Shown here in pieces: positions 1-10,785 of a stretch of DNA of 64,000 nt. Each line of letters begins with the position of its first letter. Position 1 is the first letter of the stretch. The translations under genes and the position numbers were made by a program. The notes under the pieces were generated by a model. It did not search any database. It saw only the letters and a list, made by a program, of their open reading frames with translations, and had not been told where the DNA came from. This DNA is from Pseudomonas sp. P5_109 (GTDB taxonomy: Bacteria > Pseudomonadota > Gammaproteobacteria > Pseudomonadales > Pseudomonadaceae): positions 613,501-677,500 of the forward strand of contig NZ_CP125380.1 of assembly GCF_034009455.1 (NCBI RefSeq), read 5' to 3'.

Positions 1-610
1 CCAGGCCGAGCGCCGCGAAATGGACGCCTGGGTTGAAGGCGTGCACCAGGGTGTGGTCGCGGACGTGAGTCCGAGCCAGGTCTGGGGCGAGGCGATGCTC
101 GACGAGTTGCTCGATCGCACCGACGGCGCGCCGTTGTTGCTGGTGCTCGATGGCGTGACCGATCCGCATAACCTCGGTGCCTGCCTGCGTTCCGCCGATG
201 CGGCGGGTGCGCTGGCAGTGATCGTGCCGAAGGACAAGTCGGCGACCCTGACTCCGGTTGTACGAAAAATCGCCTGCGGCGCGGCGGAAGTGATTCCGCT
301 GGTTGCCGTGACCAACCTGGCGCGCACCCTGGAAAAGCTCCAGCAGCGTGGTTTGTGGGTGGTCGGTACGGCCGGTGAAGCTGAAGTCAGCCTGTATGAC
401 CAGGATCTGACCGGCCCGACCATCCTGATCATGGGTGCCGAAGGCAAAGGCATGCGTCGCCTGACCCGCGAGCATTGCGACTACCTGGTGAACCTGCCGA
501 TGGCCGGTAGCGTCAGCAGTCTCAACGTTTCTGTTGCAACCGGTGTCTGCCTGTTCGAAGCGCAGCGCCAGCGCAGTGTCAAAGCCAAGGCTGCTGCCAA
601 GAAGCCCTGA
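1..610 (+). CDS. rlmB: 23S rRNA (guanosine-2'-O)-methyltransferase RlmB, 5'-truncated
   Basis: SPOUT-class SAM-dependent methyltransferase that 2'-O-methylates a conserved guanosine in 23S rRNA. The reading frame is open from the window edge (frame of base 2), so the N-terminal substrate-binding part lies outside. All three SPOUT motifs are visible: [25 protein letters not shown], and [18 protein letters not shown], which builds the trefoil-knot SAM pocket. The tail is Lys/Ala rich (KAKAAAKKP). It precedes the rpsF operon, as in other pseudomonads, but a REP doublet and a separate promoter lie between. The internal ATG at 20 is in frame but is not the true start. Confidence 0.95.
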   Translation, partial: QAERREMDAWVEGVHQGVVADVSPSQVWGEAMLDELLDRTDGAPLLLVLDGVTDPHNLGACLRSADAAGALAVIVPKDKSATLTPVVRKIACGAAEVIPLVAVTNLARTLEKLQQRGLWVVGTAGEAEVSLYDQDLTGPTILIMGAEGKGMRRLTREHCDYLVNLPMAGSVSSLNVSVATGVCLFEAQRQRSVKAKAAAKKP

Positions 611-617
611 CCCAGCC

Positions 618-704
618 TGTAGGAGCCGGCTTGCTGGCGATCCATGCACCTCGGTGTGTCTGACATACCCAATCGCATCGATCGCCAGCAAGCCGACTCC
701 TACG
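618..704. repeat. REP doublet (GTAGGAGC class)
   Basis: Two inverted arms, GTAGGAGCCGGCTTGCTGGC at about 619 and its near-complement ending CTCCTAC at 703, are separated by about 40 bases. This is the class B REP pair, also seen near 45584, 60205 and 63489. It lies between rlmB and the rpsF promoter. Confidence 0.85.
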
Positions 705-746
705 GGGTGTGGTAAATGGTGGCTGTTCAAATAATCACCAATTACC

Positions 747-775
747 TTGCGCCTCCCTCGCCCCTTCTCTACAAT
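747..775 (+). promoter_or_regulatory. Putative sigma-70 promoter of the rpsF operon
   Basis: TTGCGC (747-752) and TACAAT (770-775) are separated by exactly 17 bases. This predicts a transcript starting near 782 with an rpsF leader of about 110 nt. It is the best promoter match in the gap and is correctly placed for a ribosomal-protein operon. Confidence 0.6.
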
Positions 776-781
776 TGCGCC

Positions 782-893
782 CCTTGCTGTGATGGCAGGC
801 ACCAACGTGTCTAGCGTCCGCAAGTCCATAAGTGTCATTCACTCCTTGTCTGACCGCTTTTGAGCGGCAGGCTACAACCCGTAAGGAGCATTC
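782..893 (+). promoter_or_regulatory. rpsF 5' leader, possible S6:S18 autoregulatory element
   Basis: In many bacteria the S6:S18 complex binds the rpsF leader and represses its own translation. The leader here has a small hairpin at 854-867 (CCGCT, loop TTTG, AGCGG) about 14 bases before the AAGGAG ribosome binding site. I could not fold the leader or check it against the covariance model, so the assignment rests on position and one short stem. Confidence 0.3.
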
Positions 894-1316
894 ATGCGTC
901 ATTACGAAATCATCTTTTTGGTCCACCCGGATCAAAGCGAGCAAGTCGGCGGCATGGTTGAGCGTTACACCAAGCTGATCGAAGAAGACGGCGGCAAAAT
1001 CCACCGTCTGGAAGATTGGGGCCGTCGTCAACTGGCCTACGCAATCAACAATGTTCACAAGGCTCACTACGTGATGCTGAACGTTGAGTGCACTGGCAAG
1101 GCCCTGGCCGAGCTGGAAGACAACTTCCGCTACAACGATGCAGTGATCCGTAACCTGGTCATCCGTCGCGACGAAGCCGTTACCGGCCAGTCCGAGATGC
1201 TCAAGGCTGAAGAAAACCGCAGTGAGCGCCGTGAGCGTCGCGACCGTCCTGAGCACGAAGGCGCTGAAAGCGCTGATAGTGATGACAGCGACAACAGCGA
1301 TAACGCTGACGAGTAA
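894..1316 (+). CDS. rpsF: 30S ribosomal protein S6
   Basis: Primary 16S-binding partner of S18 in the 30S platform. The product has 140 residues, starts [18 protein letters not shown] and has the conserved core segment [12 protein letters not shown]. The C-terminal tail (about residues 102-140) is very acidic and rich in Ser/Asp/Asn, like the tail that RimK glutamylates in some gammaproteobacteria. AAGGAG lies 5 bases before the ATG. It is followed by rpsR after 28 bases with no terminator, so the two should be cotranscribed. Confidence 0.98.
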   Translation: MRHYEIIFLVHPDQSEQVGGMVERYTKLIEEDGGKIHRLEDWGRRQLAYAINNVHKAHYVMLNVECTGKALAELEDNFRYNDAVIRNLVIRRDEAVTGQSEMLKAEENRSERRERRDRPEHEGAESADSDDSDNSDNADE

Positions 1317-1344
1317 TCCACGGACCTTTTAAGGAGCCTATCAA

Positions 1345-1575
1345 ATGGCACGTTTCTTCCGTCGTCGTAAATTCTGCCGCTTCACCGCTGAAGACGTGAA
1401 AGAGATCGATTACAAAGATCTCAACACTCTGAAAGCCTACGTATCCGAGACCGGCAAAATTGTTCCAAGCCGCATCACCGGTACCAAAGCTCGTTATCAG
1501 CGTCAGCTGGCCACCGCTATCAAGCGCGCCCGCTTCCTGGCCCTGCTGGCCTACACCGACAGCCACGGCCGCTGA
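1345..1575 (+). CDS. rpsR: 30S ribosomal protein S18
   Basis: Small basic protein that binds S6 on the 30S platform. It has 76 residues, beginning [13 protein letters not shown] and ending in the conserved segment [23 protein letters not shown] precedes the ATG. No priB lies between rpsF and rpsR, unlike in enterobacteria, which is the usual Pseudomonas arrangement. Confidence 0.98.
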
Positions 1576-1611
1576 GACCGGGCAGTCGACACGTAGCAAA
1601 GGATTGAATGT

Positions 1612-2505
1612 ATGCGTGCCTTAGCTGAGTTCATCATGCGGGGCCGTATGCAGGCCACTCTGGTAGTGGCTGGATGTGCGGCATTGCCGTTGTTGTATTG
1701 GTTGGGTGCTGCCGCCGGATGCCTTGTGCTCCTGCGGCGCGGATTGAAGGACGCCCTGGGCGTTCTTGCTCTGGGACTGCTGCCGGCATTGATCTGGTGG
1801 CTTTACTCCGACGACCCACGGGCACTTCTGGTGCTGCTGGGGTCTGCGAGCCTTGCGTTGGTTTTGCGCGCAAGCGAGTCCTGGAACCGCGTGCTGCTGG
1901 TCAGCATAGCGATGGGAGTGGTGTTTTCAGTGGTGTTGGGGACAGCTTTTGCTCCCCAGATCGAGATGCTGGCGCAGGCTTTGATCAAGGTCATGCCGTC
2001 GCTACTCGGCGATGTCTACCAGAAGTTGTCGGTAGACGAACAAGCGCGTTTCGCGTCCCTGATTGCACCGGTCCTGACCGGCCTGATTGCGGCGTTGTTG
2101 CAAATCGTCAGCTTGCTGAGCCTGCTTGTCGGGCGCTACTGGCAGGCGTTGTTGTATAACCCGGGCGGTTTTGGTCGCGAGTTTCGCGCCATCCGCTTCC
2201 CGCTGTTGCCGGCGATGTTGCTGCTGGCGTGCATGCTTCTGGGGCCGAATCTCGGTTCACAGATGGCCATGTTGACGCCGTTGTGCAGTGTACCGCTGGT
2301 GTTCGCCGGGCTGGCCCTGATTCACGGGCTGGTGGCGCAGAAGCGACTGGCCAGGTTCTGGCTGGTGGGGTTGTACGTGACGCTGTTGCTGTTCATGCAA
2401 CTGATCTATCCGTTGCTGGTGGTCCTGGCCATCGTCGACAGCCTGATTGATTTTCGCGGTCGTTCGGCACCGAAAGATGCCGATAACGCGAACGGTGAAG
2501 GTTAA
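1612..2505 (+). CDS. DUF2232-type integral membrane protein of the rpsR-rplI operon
   Basis: A 297-residue, strongly hydrophobic protein with about eight predicted membrane segments, for example residues 15-40, 48-63, 66-81, 90-110 and several between 160 and 285. Apart from a short polar tail (SAPKDADNANGEG) it has no soluble domain. It matches the YybS/DUF2232 membrane family often found between rpsR and rplI in pseudomonads; the function is unknown. The start at 1612 is supported by AAAGGA nine bases upstream. It is 36 bases from rpsR and 19 bases from rplI, so it belongs to the ribosomal operon. Confidence 0.85.
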   Translation: MRALAEFIMRGRMQATLVVAGCAALPLLYWLGAAAGCLVLLRRGLKDALGVLALGLLPALIWWLYSDDPRALLVLLGSASLALVLRASESWNRVLLVSIAMGVVFSVVLGTAFAPQIEMLAQALIKVMPSLLGDVYQKLSVDEQARFASLIAPVLTGLIAALLQIVSLLSLLVGRYWQALLYNPGGFGREFRAIRFPLLPAMLLLACMLLGPNLGSQMAMLTPLCSVPLVFAGLALIHGLVAQKRLARFWLVGLYVTLLLFMQLIYPLLVVLAIVDSLIDFRGRSAPKDADNANGEG

Positions 2506-2524
2506 AAGTTAAGAGGATTTTCAC

Positions 2525-2971
2525 ATGCAACTGATCCTTCTGGAAAAAGTCACCAACCTGGGCAACCTGGGTGACAAAGTGAACGTTAAGGCTGGTTACG
2601 GTCGTAACTACCTGCTGCCTTACGGCAAAGCTACCGCTGCGACCCCAGCCAACCTGGCTGCGTTCGAAGAGCGTCGCGCTGAGCTGGAAAAAGCTGCAGC
2701 AGATCGCAAAGCATCGGCTGAAAGCCGCGCTGCCCAACTGGCCGAGCTGGAAGTGACCATCACTGCCACCGCTGGCGACGAAGGCAAGCTGTTCGGTTCG
2801 ATCGGTACTCACGACATCGCTGACGCACTGACCGCCTCCGGCGTTGAAGTGCAGAAGAGCGAAGTTCGTCTGCCGAACGGCACCATCCGCAACGTAGGCG
2901 AATTCGACGTAGCCGTGCACCTGCACGCCGAAGTTGAAGCCACCGTACGCGTTGTCGTGGTAGCAGCTTAA
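2525..2971 (+). CDS. rplI: 50S ribosomal protein L9
   Basis: Two-domain 23S rRNA-binding protein near the L1 stalk that helps keep the reading frame. It has 148 residues. The N-terminal domain starts [19 protein letters not shown], followed by the conserved [13 protein letters not shown], the long connecting helix (about residues 41-75, Ala/Glu/Lys rich) and a C-terminal domain containing [19 protein letters not shown] lies upstream. It is the last gene before two hairpins. Confidence 0.98.
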   Translation: MQLILLEKVTNLGNLGDKVNVKAGYGRNYLLPYGKATAATPANLAAFEERRAELEKAAADRKASAESRAAQLAELEVTITATAGDEGKLFGSIGTHDIADALTASGVEVQKSEVRLPNGTIRNVGEFDVAVHLHAEVEATVRVVVVAA

Positions 2972-2982
2972 GCAGCACTTGT

Positions 2983-3056
2983 CGGCTGGCACCCTCGGGT
3001 GCTAGCCGGTAACATCGGGCACGATCCTGTTTACAGGTCGTGCCCTTTGTCTTTCT
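2983..3056 (+). terminator. Tandem hairpins after rplI, the second a likely terminator
   Basis: The first stem-loop (2983-3008) pairs GGCTGGCACC with GGTGCTAGCC. The second (3017-3046) pairs GGGCACGA with TCGTGCCC and is followed by TTTGTCTTTCT. The second has the stem plus T-rich tail of an intrinsic terminator and separates the ribosomal operon from dnaB. Confidence 0.7.
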
Positions 3057-3091
3057 GGCATCCCCGTTTTTACATCTGATTCCAAGTGGCC

Positions 3092-4489
3092 ATGAACGAA
3101 ATCTCCGCTCCTGAGCAATACGATCTGCAAACCGCCGCGCTGAAAGTGCCGCCGCATTCCATCGAGGCCGAACAGGCTGTACTCGGTGGTCTGATGCTGG
3201 ACAACAACGCCTGGGAGCGCGTGCTCGATCAAGTCTCCGACGGCGATTTCTATAGACATGACCACCGTCTGATTTTCCGTGCGATCGCCAAGCTGGCCGA
3301 TCAGAACATGCCGATCGACGTCGTGACCCTGTCCGAGCAACTGGACAAGGAAGGTCAGACGTCGCAAGTTGGCGGCCTCGGTTACCTCGGCGAGCTGGCG
3401 AAAAACACCCCGTCGGTCGCTAACATCAAGGCCTATGCGCAGATCGTCCGTCAGCGCGCGACGTTGCGCCAACTGATCGGCATCAGCACCGAGATCGCTG
3501 ACAGCGCCTTCAACCCGGAAGGTCGCACTGCCGAGGAGATCCTCGATGAAGCCGAGCGCCAGATCTTCGCGATTGCCGAGGCCCGGCCGAAAACCGGTGG
3601 CCCGGTGGGCGTCAACGACCTGTTGACCAAGGCCATCGATCGCATCGACACGCTGTTCAACACGGACAACGCCATTACCGGCCTGTCCACTGGCTACACC
3701 GATCTTGATGAGAAGACCAGCGGCCTGCAGCCGGCTGACTTGATCATCGTCGCCGGTCGTCCATCGATGGGTAAAACCACCTTCGCGATGAACCTGGTGG
3801 AAAACGCCGTACTGCGCAGCGACAAGGCCGTTCTGGTGTATTCCCTCGAGATGCCAGGTGAATCGCTGGTCATGCGTATGCTGTCGTCCCTCGGTCGGAT
3901 CGACCAGACCAAGGTGCGTTCCGGTCAGCTGGAAGATGACGACTGGCCGCGCCTGACTTCGGCGGTGAACCTGCTCAATGACCGCAAGCTGTTCATCGAC
4001 GACACCGCCGGTATCAGCCCGTCGGAAATGCGTGCGCGCACCCGGCGTCTGGCGCGTGAGCACGGTGAGATCGGCCTGATCATGATCGACTACCTCCAGT
4101 TGATGCAGATTCCAGGTTCCGGCGGCGACAACCGAACCAACGAGATTTCTGAAATCTCGCGTTCCTTGAAAGCCTTGGCCAAGGAATTCAACTGCCCGGT
4201 GGTGGCGCTGTCCCAGCTCAACCGCTCCCTCGAGCAGCGGCCGAACAAACGGCCGATCAACTCCGACCTCCGGGAATCCGGAGCCATCGAGCAGGATGCC
4301 GACGTGATCATGTTCGTTTACCGCGACGAGGTGTATCACCCGGAAACCGAGCACAAGGGCATTGCCGAAATCATCATCGGCAAGCAGCGGAACGGTCCGA
4401 TCGGCTTTATCCGCCTGGCGTTCATCGGTAAGTACACCCGCTTCGAGAACCTGGCGCCGGGTAGCTATAACTTCGATGACGACGAGTAA
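3092..4489 (+). CDS. dnaB: Replicative DNA helicase DnaB
   Basis: Hexameric 5'-3' helicase that unwinds DNA at the replication fork. The N-terminal domain (about residues 15-115) contains the signature HSIEAEQAVLGGLMLDNNAW. The RecA-like domain starts near residue 180 with Walker A GRPSMGKTT, Walker B LIMIDYLQLMQ, the DnaB motif SLKALAKEFNCPVVALSQLN and the arginine-finger region QRNGPIG. I chose the ATG at 3092 (MNEISAPEQYD), the family start; a GTG two codons upstream is in frame. It has 465 residues, full length, with no intein. Confidence 0.98.
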   Translation: MNEISAPEQYDLQTAALKVPPHSIEAEQAVLGGLMLDNNAWERVLDQVSDGDFYRHDHRLIFRAIAKLADQNMPIDVVTLSEQLDKEGQTSQVGGLGYLGELAKNTPSVANIKAYAQIVRQRATLRQLIGISTEIADSAFNPEGRTAEEILDEAERQIFAIAEARPKTGGPVGVNDLLTKAIDRIDTLFNTDNAITGLSTGYTDLDEKTSGLQPADLIIVAGRPSMGKTTFAMNLVENAVLRSDKAVLVYSLEMPGESLVMRMLSSLGRIDQTKVRSGQLEDDDWPRLTSAVNLLNDRKLFIDDTAGISPSEMRARTRRLAREHGEIGLIMIDYLQLMQIPGSGGDNRTNEISEISRSLKALAKEFNCPVVALSQLNRSLEQRPNKRPINSDLRESGAIEQDADVIMFVYRDEVYHPETEHKGIAEIIIGKQRNGPIGFIRLAFIGKYTRFENLAPGSYNFDDDE

Positions 4490-4507
4490 CTGTTGATGCA
4501 GGGCCTC

Positions 4508-4639
4508 TGTGGTGAGGGGGCTTGCCCCCGTTGGGTTGCGAAGCGACCCCAAAGCCTGCGGTCGCCATTCTCCAGATGAAACGAGTTGGCTGATTTACGA
4601 CTGCTTCGCAGCCGAACGGGGGCAAGCCCCCTCGCCACA
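4508..4639. repeat. REP doublet (GTGGCGAGGG class)
   Basis: Long inverted pair: TGTGGTGAGGGGGCTTGCCC at 4508 and its complement ending CTCGCCACA at 4639. Secondary inner arms contain GCGAAGC and GCTTCGC. It is class C, also at 7140, 18366, 30745 and 46784, and fills most of the dnaB-ygiQ gap. Confidence 0.85.
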
Positions 4640-4714
4640 AAAGCGATGTGTTGCCTTGGGATTGCCAGCTCCCACCAATTTCCGACCACAGCCGTCGGAA
4701 TTGGTCAAAAAATG

Positions 4715-4723
4715 TGCTATATT
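4715..4723 (+). promoter_or_regulatory. Putative extended -10 promoter of ygiQ
   Basis: TGCTATATT (4715-4723) fits an extended -10 element (TGnTATAAT) and lies 44 bases before the ygiQ ATG. There is no good -35 at 17 bases. The segment is locally AT rich, next to the REP doublet. Confidence 0.4.
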
Positions 4724-4766
4724 CCGCGCCCGCGAAATTCAATGAAAGCCAACACCGGTTATCGAC

Positions 4767-7070
<2,304 letters not shown>

Positions 7071-7090
7071 GCCTCGCCTGCGCTGAACAG

Positions 7091-7123
7091 AACGCCAACC
7101 TTCGGGTTGGCGTTTTGCGTTTT
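7091..7123 (+). terminator. Intrinsic terminator after ygiQ
   Basis: AACGCCAACC, loop TTCG, then GGTTGGCGTT (7091-7114), followed by TTGCGTTTT. A perfect 10-bp GC-rich stem with a UUCG loop and T-rich tail, 20 bases after the stop. Confidence 0.85.
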
Positions 7124-7139
7124 AAGGTGGACAAAAAAC

Positions 7140-7254
7140 TGTGGCGAGGGAGCTTGCTCCCGTTCGGCGGCGAAGCCGTCGCAAAAGCCGCAATATCTGG
7201 CACACCGACATAGGGCCGCTTCGCGCCCCAGCGGGAGCAAGCTCCCTCGCCACA
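7140..7254. repeat. REP doublet (GTGGCGAGGG class)
   Basis: Outer arms TGTGGCGAGGGAGCTTGCTC at 7140 and its complement ending CTCGCCACA at 7254. It lies in the 351-base gap between ygiQ and the transglutaminase cassette. Besides the terminator and this repeat, the rest of that gap (7255-7410) shows no gene. Confidence 0.85.
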
Positions 7255-7421
7255 AGAGCCGGGCTTCGCCACAAATACGTGCAGCTACGCCAAACCATTT
7301 TCCTGCATCGCCCGATTTTGGTGCTGTACTGCCTCCTGTAACGGGGGAAAGCGCCAGCACCGCTGGATGGCATAAGTCTTGCGCGCTTTCCCATACGCTC
7401 AAGGCTCGCAGGAGGCACGCC

Positions 7422-10400
7422 GTGTCGATTCATGTCGCATTGCACCACGTCACGCATTACCGCTATGACCGCGCTGTCGAACTCGGCCCGCAGATCGTTC
7501 GCCTGCGCCCAGCTGCCCACAGCCGCACGCGGATTCTGTCCTATGCGTTGAAAGTCTCCCCTGAGCAGCACTTCATCAACTGGCAACAGGACCCTCAGGG
7601 CAATTACCTGGCGCGGCTGGTATTCCCGGAGAAAACCGGGGAATTGCGCATCGAAGTCGATCTGCTGGCAGAAATGGCGATCTTCAATCCGTTCGACTTC
7701 TTCCTCGAACCCTATGCCGAAAAAATCCCCTTCGCCTATGCCGCCGATGAGCGCAAGGAACTGGCGCCCTACCTGGAAACCCTGCCCCTGACGCCGAAAT
7801 TCAAGGCCTATCTGGACGGCATCGACCGCACGCCGTTGCCCGCCGTGGACTTTCTCGTCGCGCTCAACCAGCGCCTGAGCGAAGACATCGACTACCTGAT
7901 CCGCATGGAGCCCGGCGTACAAACGCCTGAACACACCCTCGACCAGGCCTCCGGTTCGTGCCGCGACTCCGCCTGGTTGCTGGTGCAACTGCTGCGCAAC
8001 CTGGGGCTGGCGGCACGTTTCGTGTCGGGCTACCTGATCCAGCTGACCGCGGATGTCAAAAGTCTCGACGGTCCGTCCGGCACCGACGTGGATTTCACCG
8101 ACCTGCACGCCTGGTGCGAGGTGTATCTGCCCGGCGCCGGCTGGATCGGCCTGGATGCGACTTCCGGGCTGTTTGCCGGTGAAGGACATATTCCGTTGGC
8201 CTGTAGTCCCGATCCGTCCTCTGCGGCGCCGATCAGTGGTTTGGTGGAACCTTGCGAGTGCGAATTCAGCCACGAAATGTCCGTCGAGCGGATCTGGGAG
8301 GCGCCACGGGTCACCAAGCCCTACACCGACGACCAGTGGCTGGCGATCCAGGCCCTGGGCCGGCAGATCGATGCCGACCTGCTCGAAGGCGATGTGCGCC
8401 TGACCATGGGCGGCGAGCCGACCTTCGTGTCCATCGATGACCCGGACGGCGCCGAGTGGAACACCGCGGCACTGGGGCCGGATAAACGACGCTTGTCCGC
8501 CGAACTGTTCCAGCGCATGCGTAAACACTACGCACCCCAGGGACTGGTGCATTTCGGGCAGGGCAAGTGGTATCCCGGCGAGCAACTGCCACGCTGGTCG
8601 CTCAATTGCTACTGGCGCCGTGACGGCGTGCCGATCTGGCACAACAGCGCGCTGATCGCCGACGAGCAGGAAGACTATGGCGCGGATGGCGCACTGGCCG
8701 GGCGTTTTCTCGCGAGTGTCGCCGAACGCCTGAAGATTCCGACACGCTTTGTGTTTGCGGCCTACGAAGACAATTTCTATTACCTCTGGCGCGAAGGGAT
8801 GTTGCCGCAGAACGTCAGCGCCGAAGACTCGCGTCTGGAAGAACCGCTGGAGCGTGCGCGTCTGCGCAAAGTGTTCAGCCAAGGCCTGGACAAGGTGATT
8901 GGCCAGGTCCTGCCGCTGGCGCGTACCGCCAAGGGCGATCAATGGCAGAGCGGCCGCTGGTACCTGCGTGATGAGCATTGCCGCCTGGTGCCGGGAGATT
9001 CGCCGCTGGGCTATCGGTTGCCTCTGGGCTCGCAACCCTGGGTGAAAGCGGCGGAGTATCCGTTCATTCATCCGCAAGACCCGAATCAAGACTTCCCGTT
9101 GCTGCCCGACACCGCGCAACTGCAAAGCCAAAGCGAGGCTGCCGAGGTGCAAGAGCGCGCACCGAAGATCGACGAATCCGCCGACTGGCTGACCCGCACC
9201 GCCTTCTGCGCCGAAGCGCGGGAAGGCCGGTTGTACCTGTTCATGCCGCCGCTGGAGCGGGTCGAGGATTACCTCGAACTGGTCGCTGCCATCGAAGCCA
9301 CCGCCGAAGAATTGCTCTGCCCGGTGTTGCTGGAGGGTTACGAACCGCCGAGCGATCCACGCCTGAGCAATTTCCGCATCACCCCGGATCCCGGGGTGAT
9401 CGAGGTCAACGTGCAACCGTCCGCGACCTGGGATGAATTGGTCGAGCGCACCGAATTCCTCTACGAAGAAGCGCGCCAGACCCGGCTGACCACCGAAAAA
9501 TTCATGATCGACGGCCGGCATACCGGTACGGGTGGCGGCAACCATTTCGTGCTGGGTGGCGCGACACCGGGGGACTCGCCGTTTCTGCGTCGCCCGGATC
9601 TGCTGCGCAGCCTGATCAGCTACTGGCACAACCATCCGTCGCTGTCCTACCTGTTTTCCGGACTGTTCATCGGCCCGACGTCCCAGGCGCCACGGGTCGA
9701 CGAAGCGCGCAACGATGCCTTGTACGAATTGGAAATCGCCTTCGCGCAGATGCCGGCACCGGGTGAGGAATGCCCGCCATGGTTGGTGGATCGTCTGCTG
9801 CGCAACCTGCTGATCGATGTCACCGGCAACACCCACCGCGCCGAGTTCTGCATCGACAAACTCTATTCGCCGGACGGCGCCACCGGGCGCCTTGGGTTGC
9901 TGGAGCTGCGTGCGTTCGAGATGCCGCCCCATGCGCGCATGAGCCTGGCCCAACAATTGTTGCTGCGGGCATTGGTTGCGCGGTTCTGGCGCGAGCCCTA
10001 TGCACCGCCGAAACTGGCGCGTTGGGGCACCGAATTGCACGATCGCTTCCTGTTGCCGCACTTCATCGAACAAGACTTCGCCGATGTCATCGTCGACCTC
10101 AACGCCGCCGGTTATCCGCTGCGGGCCGAATGGTTCGCCGCGCATCTGGAGTTCCGTTTCCCCAAGGTTGGCGACTACGCCGTCAGTGGTATTGCGCTGG
10201 AGTTGCGTCAGGCGCTCGAACCCTGGCACGTGCTGGGCGAAGAGGGCGCCGTGGGCGGCACGGTGCGATACGTGGATTCGTCGCTGGAGCGTTTGCAGGT
10301 CAAGCTCAGCGGCTTGCCACCCCAGCGTTATCTGCTGACCTGCAACGGCGTACCGGTGCCATTGCAACCCACCGGGCGTGTAGGGGAATTCGTCGCGGGT

Positions 10401-10697
10401 GTGAGATTTCGCGCCTGGCAACCGGCCAACTGTCTGCAACCGACCATCCCGGTCCATGCGCCGCTGGTGTTCGACTTGCTCGATACCTGGATGCAGCGCT
10501 CGCTGGGCGGCTGCCAGTACCACGTCGCCCATCCGGGCGGGCGCAACTACGACAGCTTGCCAGTCAATGCCAACGAGGCCGAAAGCCGGCGGATGGCGCG
10601 TTTCTTCCGCATCGGACATACGCCGGGGAAACTTCCTGTCCCGATTGTGGAAATCAGCGACGAGCTGCCGATGACACTCGATTTGCGACGTTTCTAA
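7422..10697 (+). CDS. Transglutaminase-DUF2126 fusion protein (COG4196-like)
   Basis: A 1,091-residue protein with no signal peptide. Residues about 1-85 resemble the bacterial transglutaminase N-terminal domain. The transglutaminase-like core has a full triad: Cys180 (GSCRDSAWLL), His229 (DLHAWCEVY) and Asp245 (WIGLDATSG). From about residue 320 on lies DUF2126, with GGEPTFVS, GVIEVNVQPS and a glycine-rich DGRHTGTGGGNH, the last reminiscent of glutamine-synthetase-fold amidoligases (inference). Start is GTG at 7422 with AGGAGG eight bases upstream; the frame runs further upstream through the REP doublet but is not coding there. First gene of a three-gene cassette. Confidence 0.88.
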   Translation: MSIHVALHHVTHYRYDRAVELGPQIVRLRPAAHSRTRILSYALKVSPEQHFINWQQDPQGNYLARLVFPEKTGELRIEVDLLAEMAIFNPFDFFLEPYAEKIPFAYAADERKELAPYLETLPLTPKFKAYLDGIDRTPLPAVDFLVALNQRLSEDIDYLIRMEPGVQTPEHTLDQASGSCRDSAWLLVQLLRNLGLAARFVSGYLIQLTADVKSLDGPSGTDVDFTDLHAWCEVYLPGAGWIGLDATSGLFAGEGHIPLACSPDPSSAAPISGLVEPCECEFSHEMSVERIWEAPRVTKPYTDDQWLAIQALGRQIDADLLEGDVRLTMGGEPTFVSIDDPDGAEWNTAALGPDKRRLSAELFQRMRKHYAPQGLVHFGQGKWYPGEQLPRWSLNCYWRRDGVPIWHNSALIADEQEDYGADGALAGRFLASVAERLKIPTRFVFAAYEDNFYYLWREGMLPQNVSAEDSRLEEPLERARLRKVFSQGLDKVIGQVLPLARTAKGDQWQSGRWYLRDEHCRLVPGDSPLGYRLPLGSQPWVKAAEYPFIHPQDPNQDFPLLPDTAQLQSQSEAAEVQERAPKIDESADWLTRTAFCAEAREGRLYLFMPPLERVEDYLELVAAIEATAEELLCPVLLEGYEPPSDPRLSNFRITPDPGVIEVNVQPSATWDELVERTEFLYEEARQTRLTTEKFMIDGRHTGTGGGNHFVLGGATPGDSPFLRRPDLLRSLISYWHNHPSLSYLFSGLFIGPTSQAPRVDEARNDALYELEIAFAQMPAPGEECPPWLVDRLLRNLLIDVTGNTHRAEFCIDKLYSPDGATGRLGLLELRAFEMPPHARMSLAQQLLLRALVARFWREPYAPPKLARWGTELHDRFLLPHFIEQDFADVIVDLNAAGYPLRAEWFAAHLEFRFPKVGDYAVSGIALELRQALEPWHVLGEEGAVGGTVRYVDSSLERLQVKLSGLPPQRYLLTCNGVPVPLQPTGRVGEFVAGVRFRAWQPANCLQPTIPVHAPLVFDLLDTWMQRSLGGCQYHVAHPGGRNYDSLPVNANEAESRRMARFFRIGHTPGKLPVPIVEISDELPMTLDLRRF

Positions 10698-10785
10698 ACC
10701 GTACGCGACGCCCGGATTTTTCGTCTATCCGGGTGTCACGAGCCTGCGTTAGTCTGACCGTTCATTGCTGTCTGCCGAGCTTTCC

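Noticed and set aside
618..704. REP doublets read as intrinsic terminators
   Set aside because: They lack T tracts, occur inside operons (for example ureB-ureC) and share family sequence, so they were called as repeats only.
7122..10619. 1,165-codon minus-strand ORF
   Set aside because: It lies antisense to the well-supported transglutaminase-DUF2126 gene and has no recognisable domain. Long antisense ORFs are expected in high-GC coding DNA.
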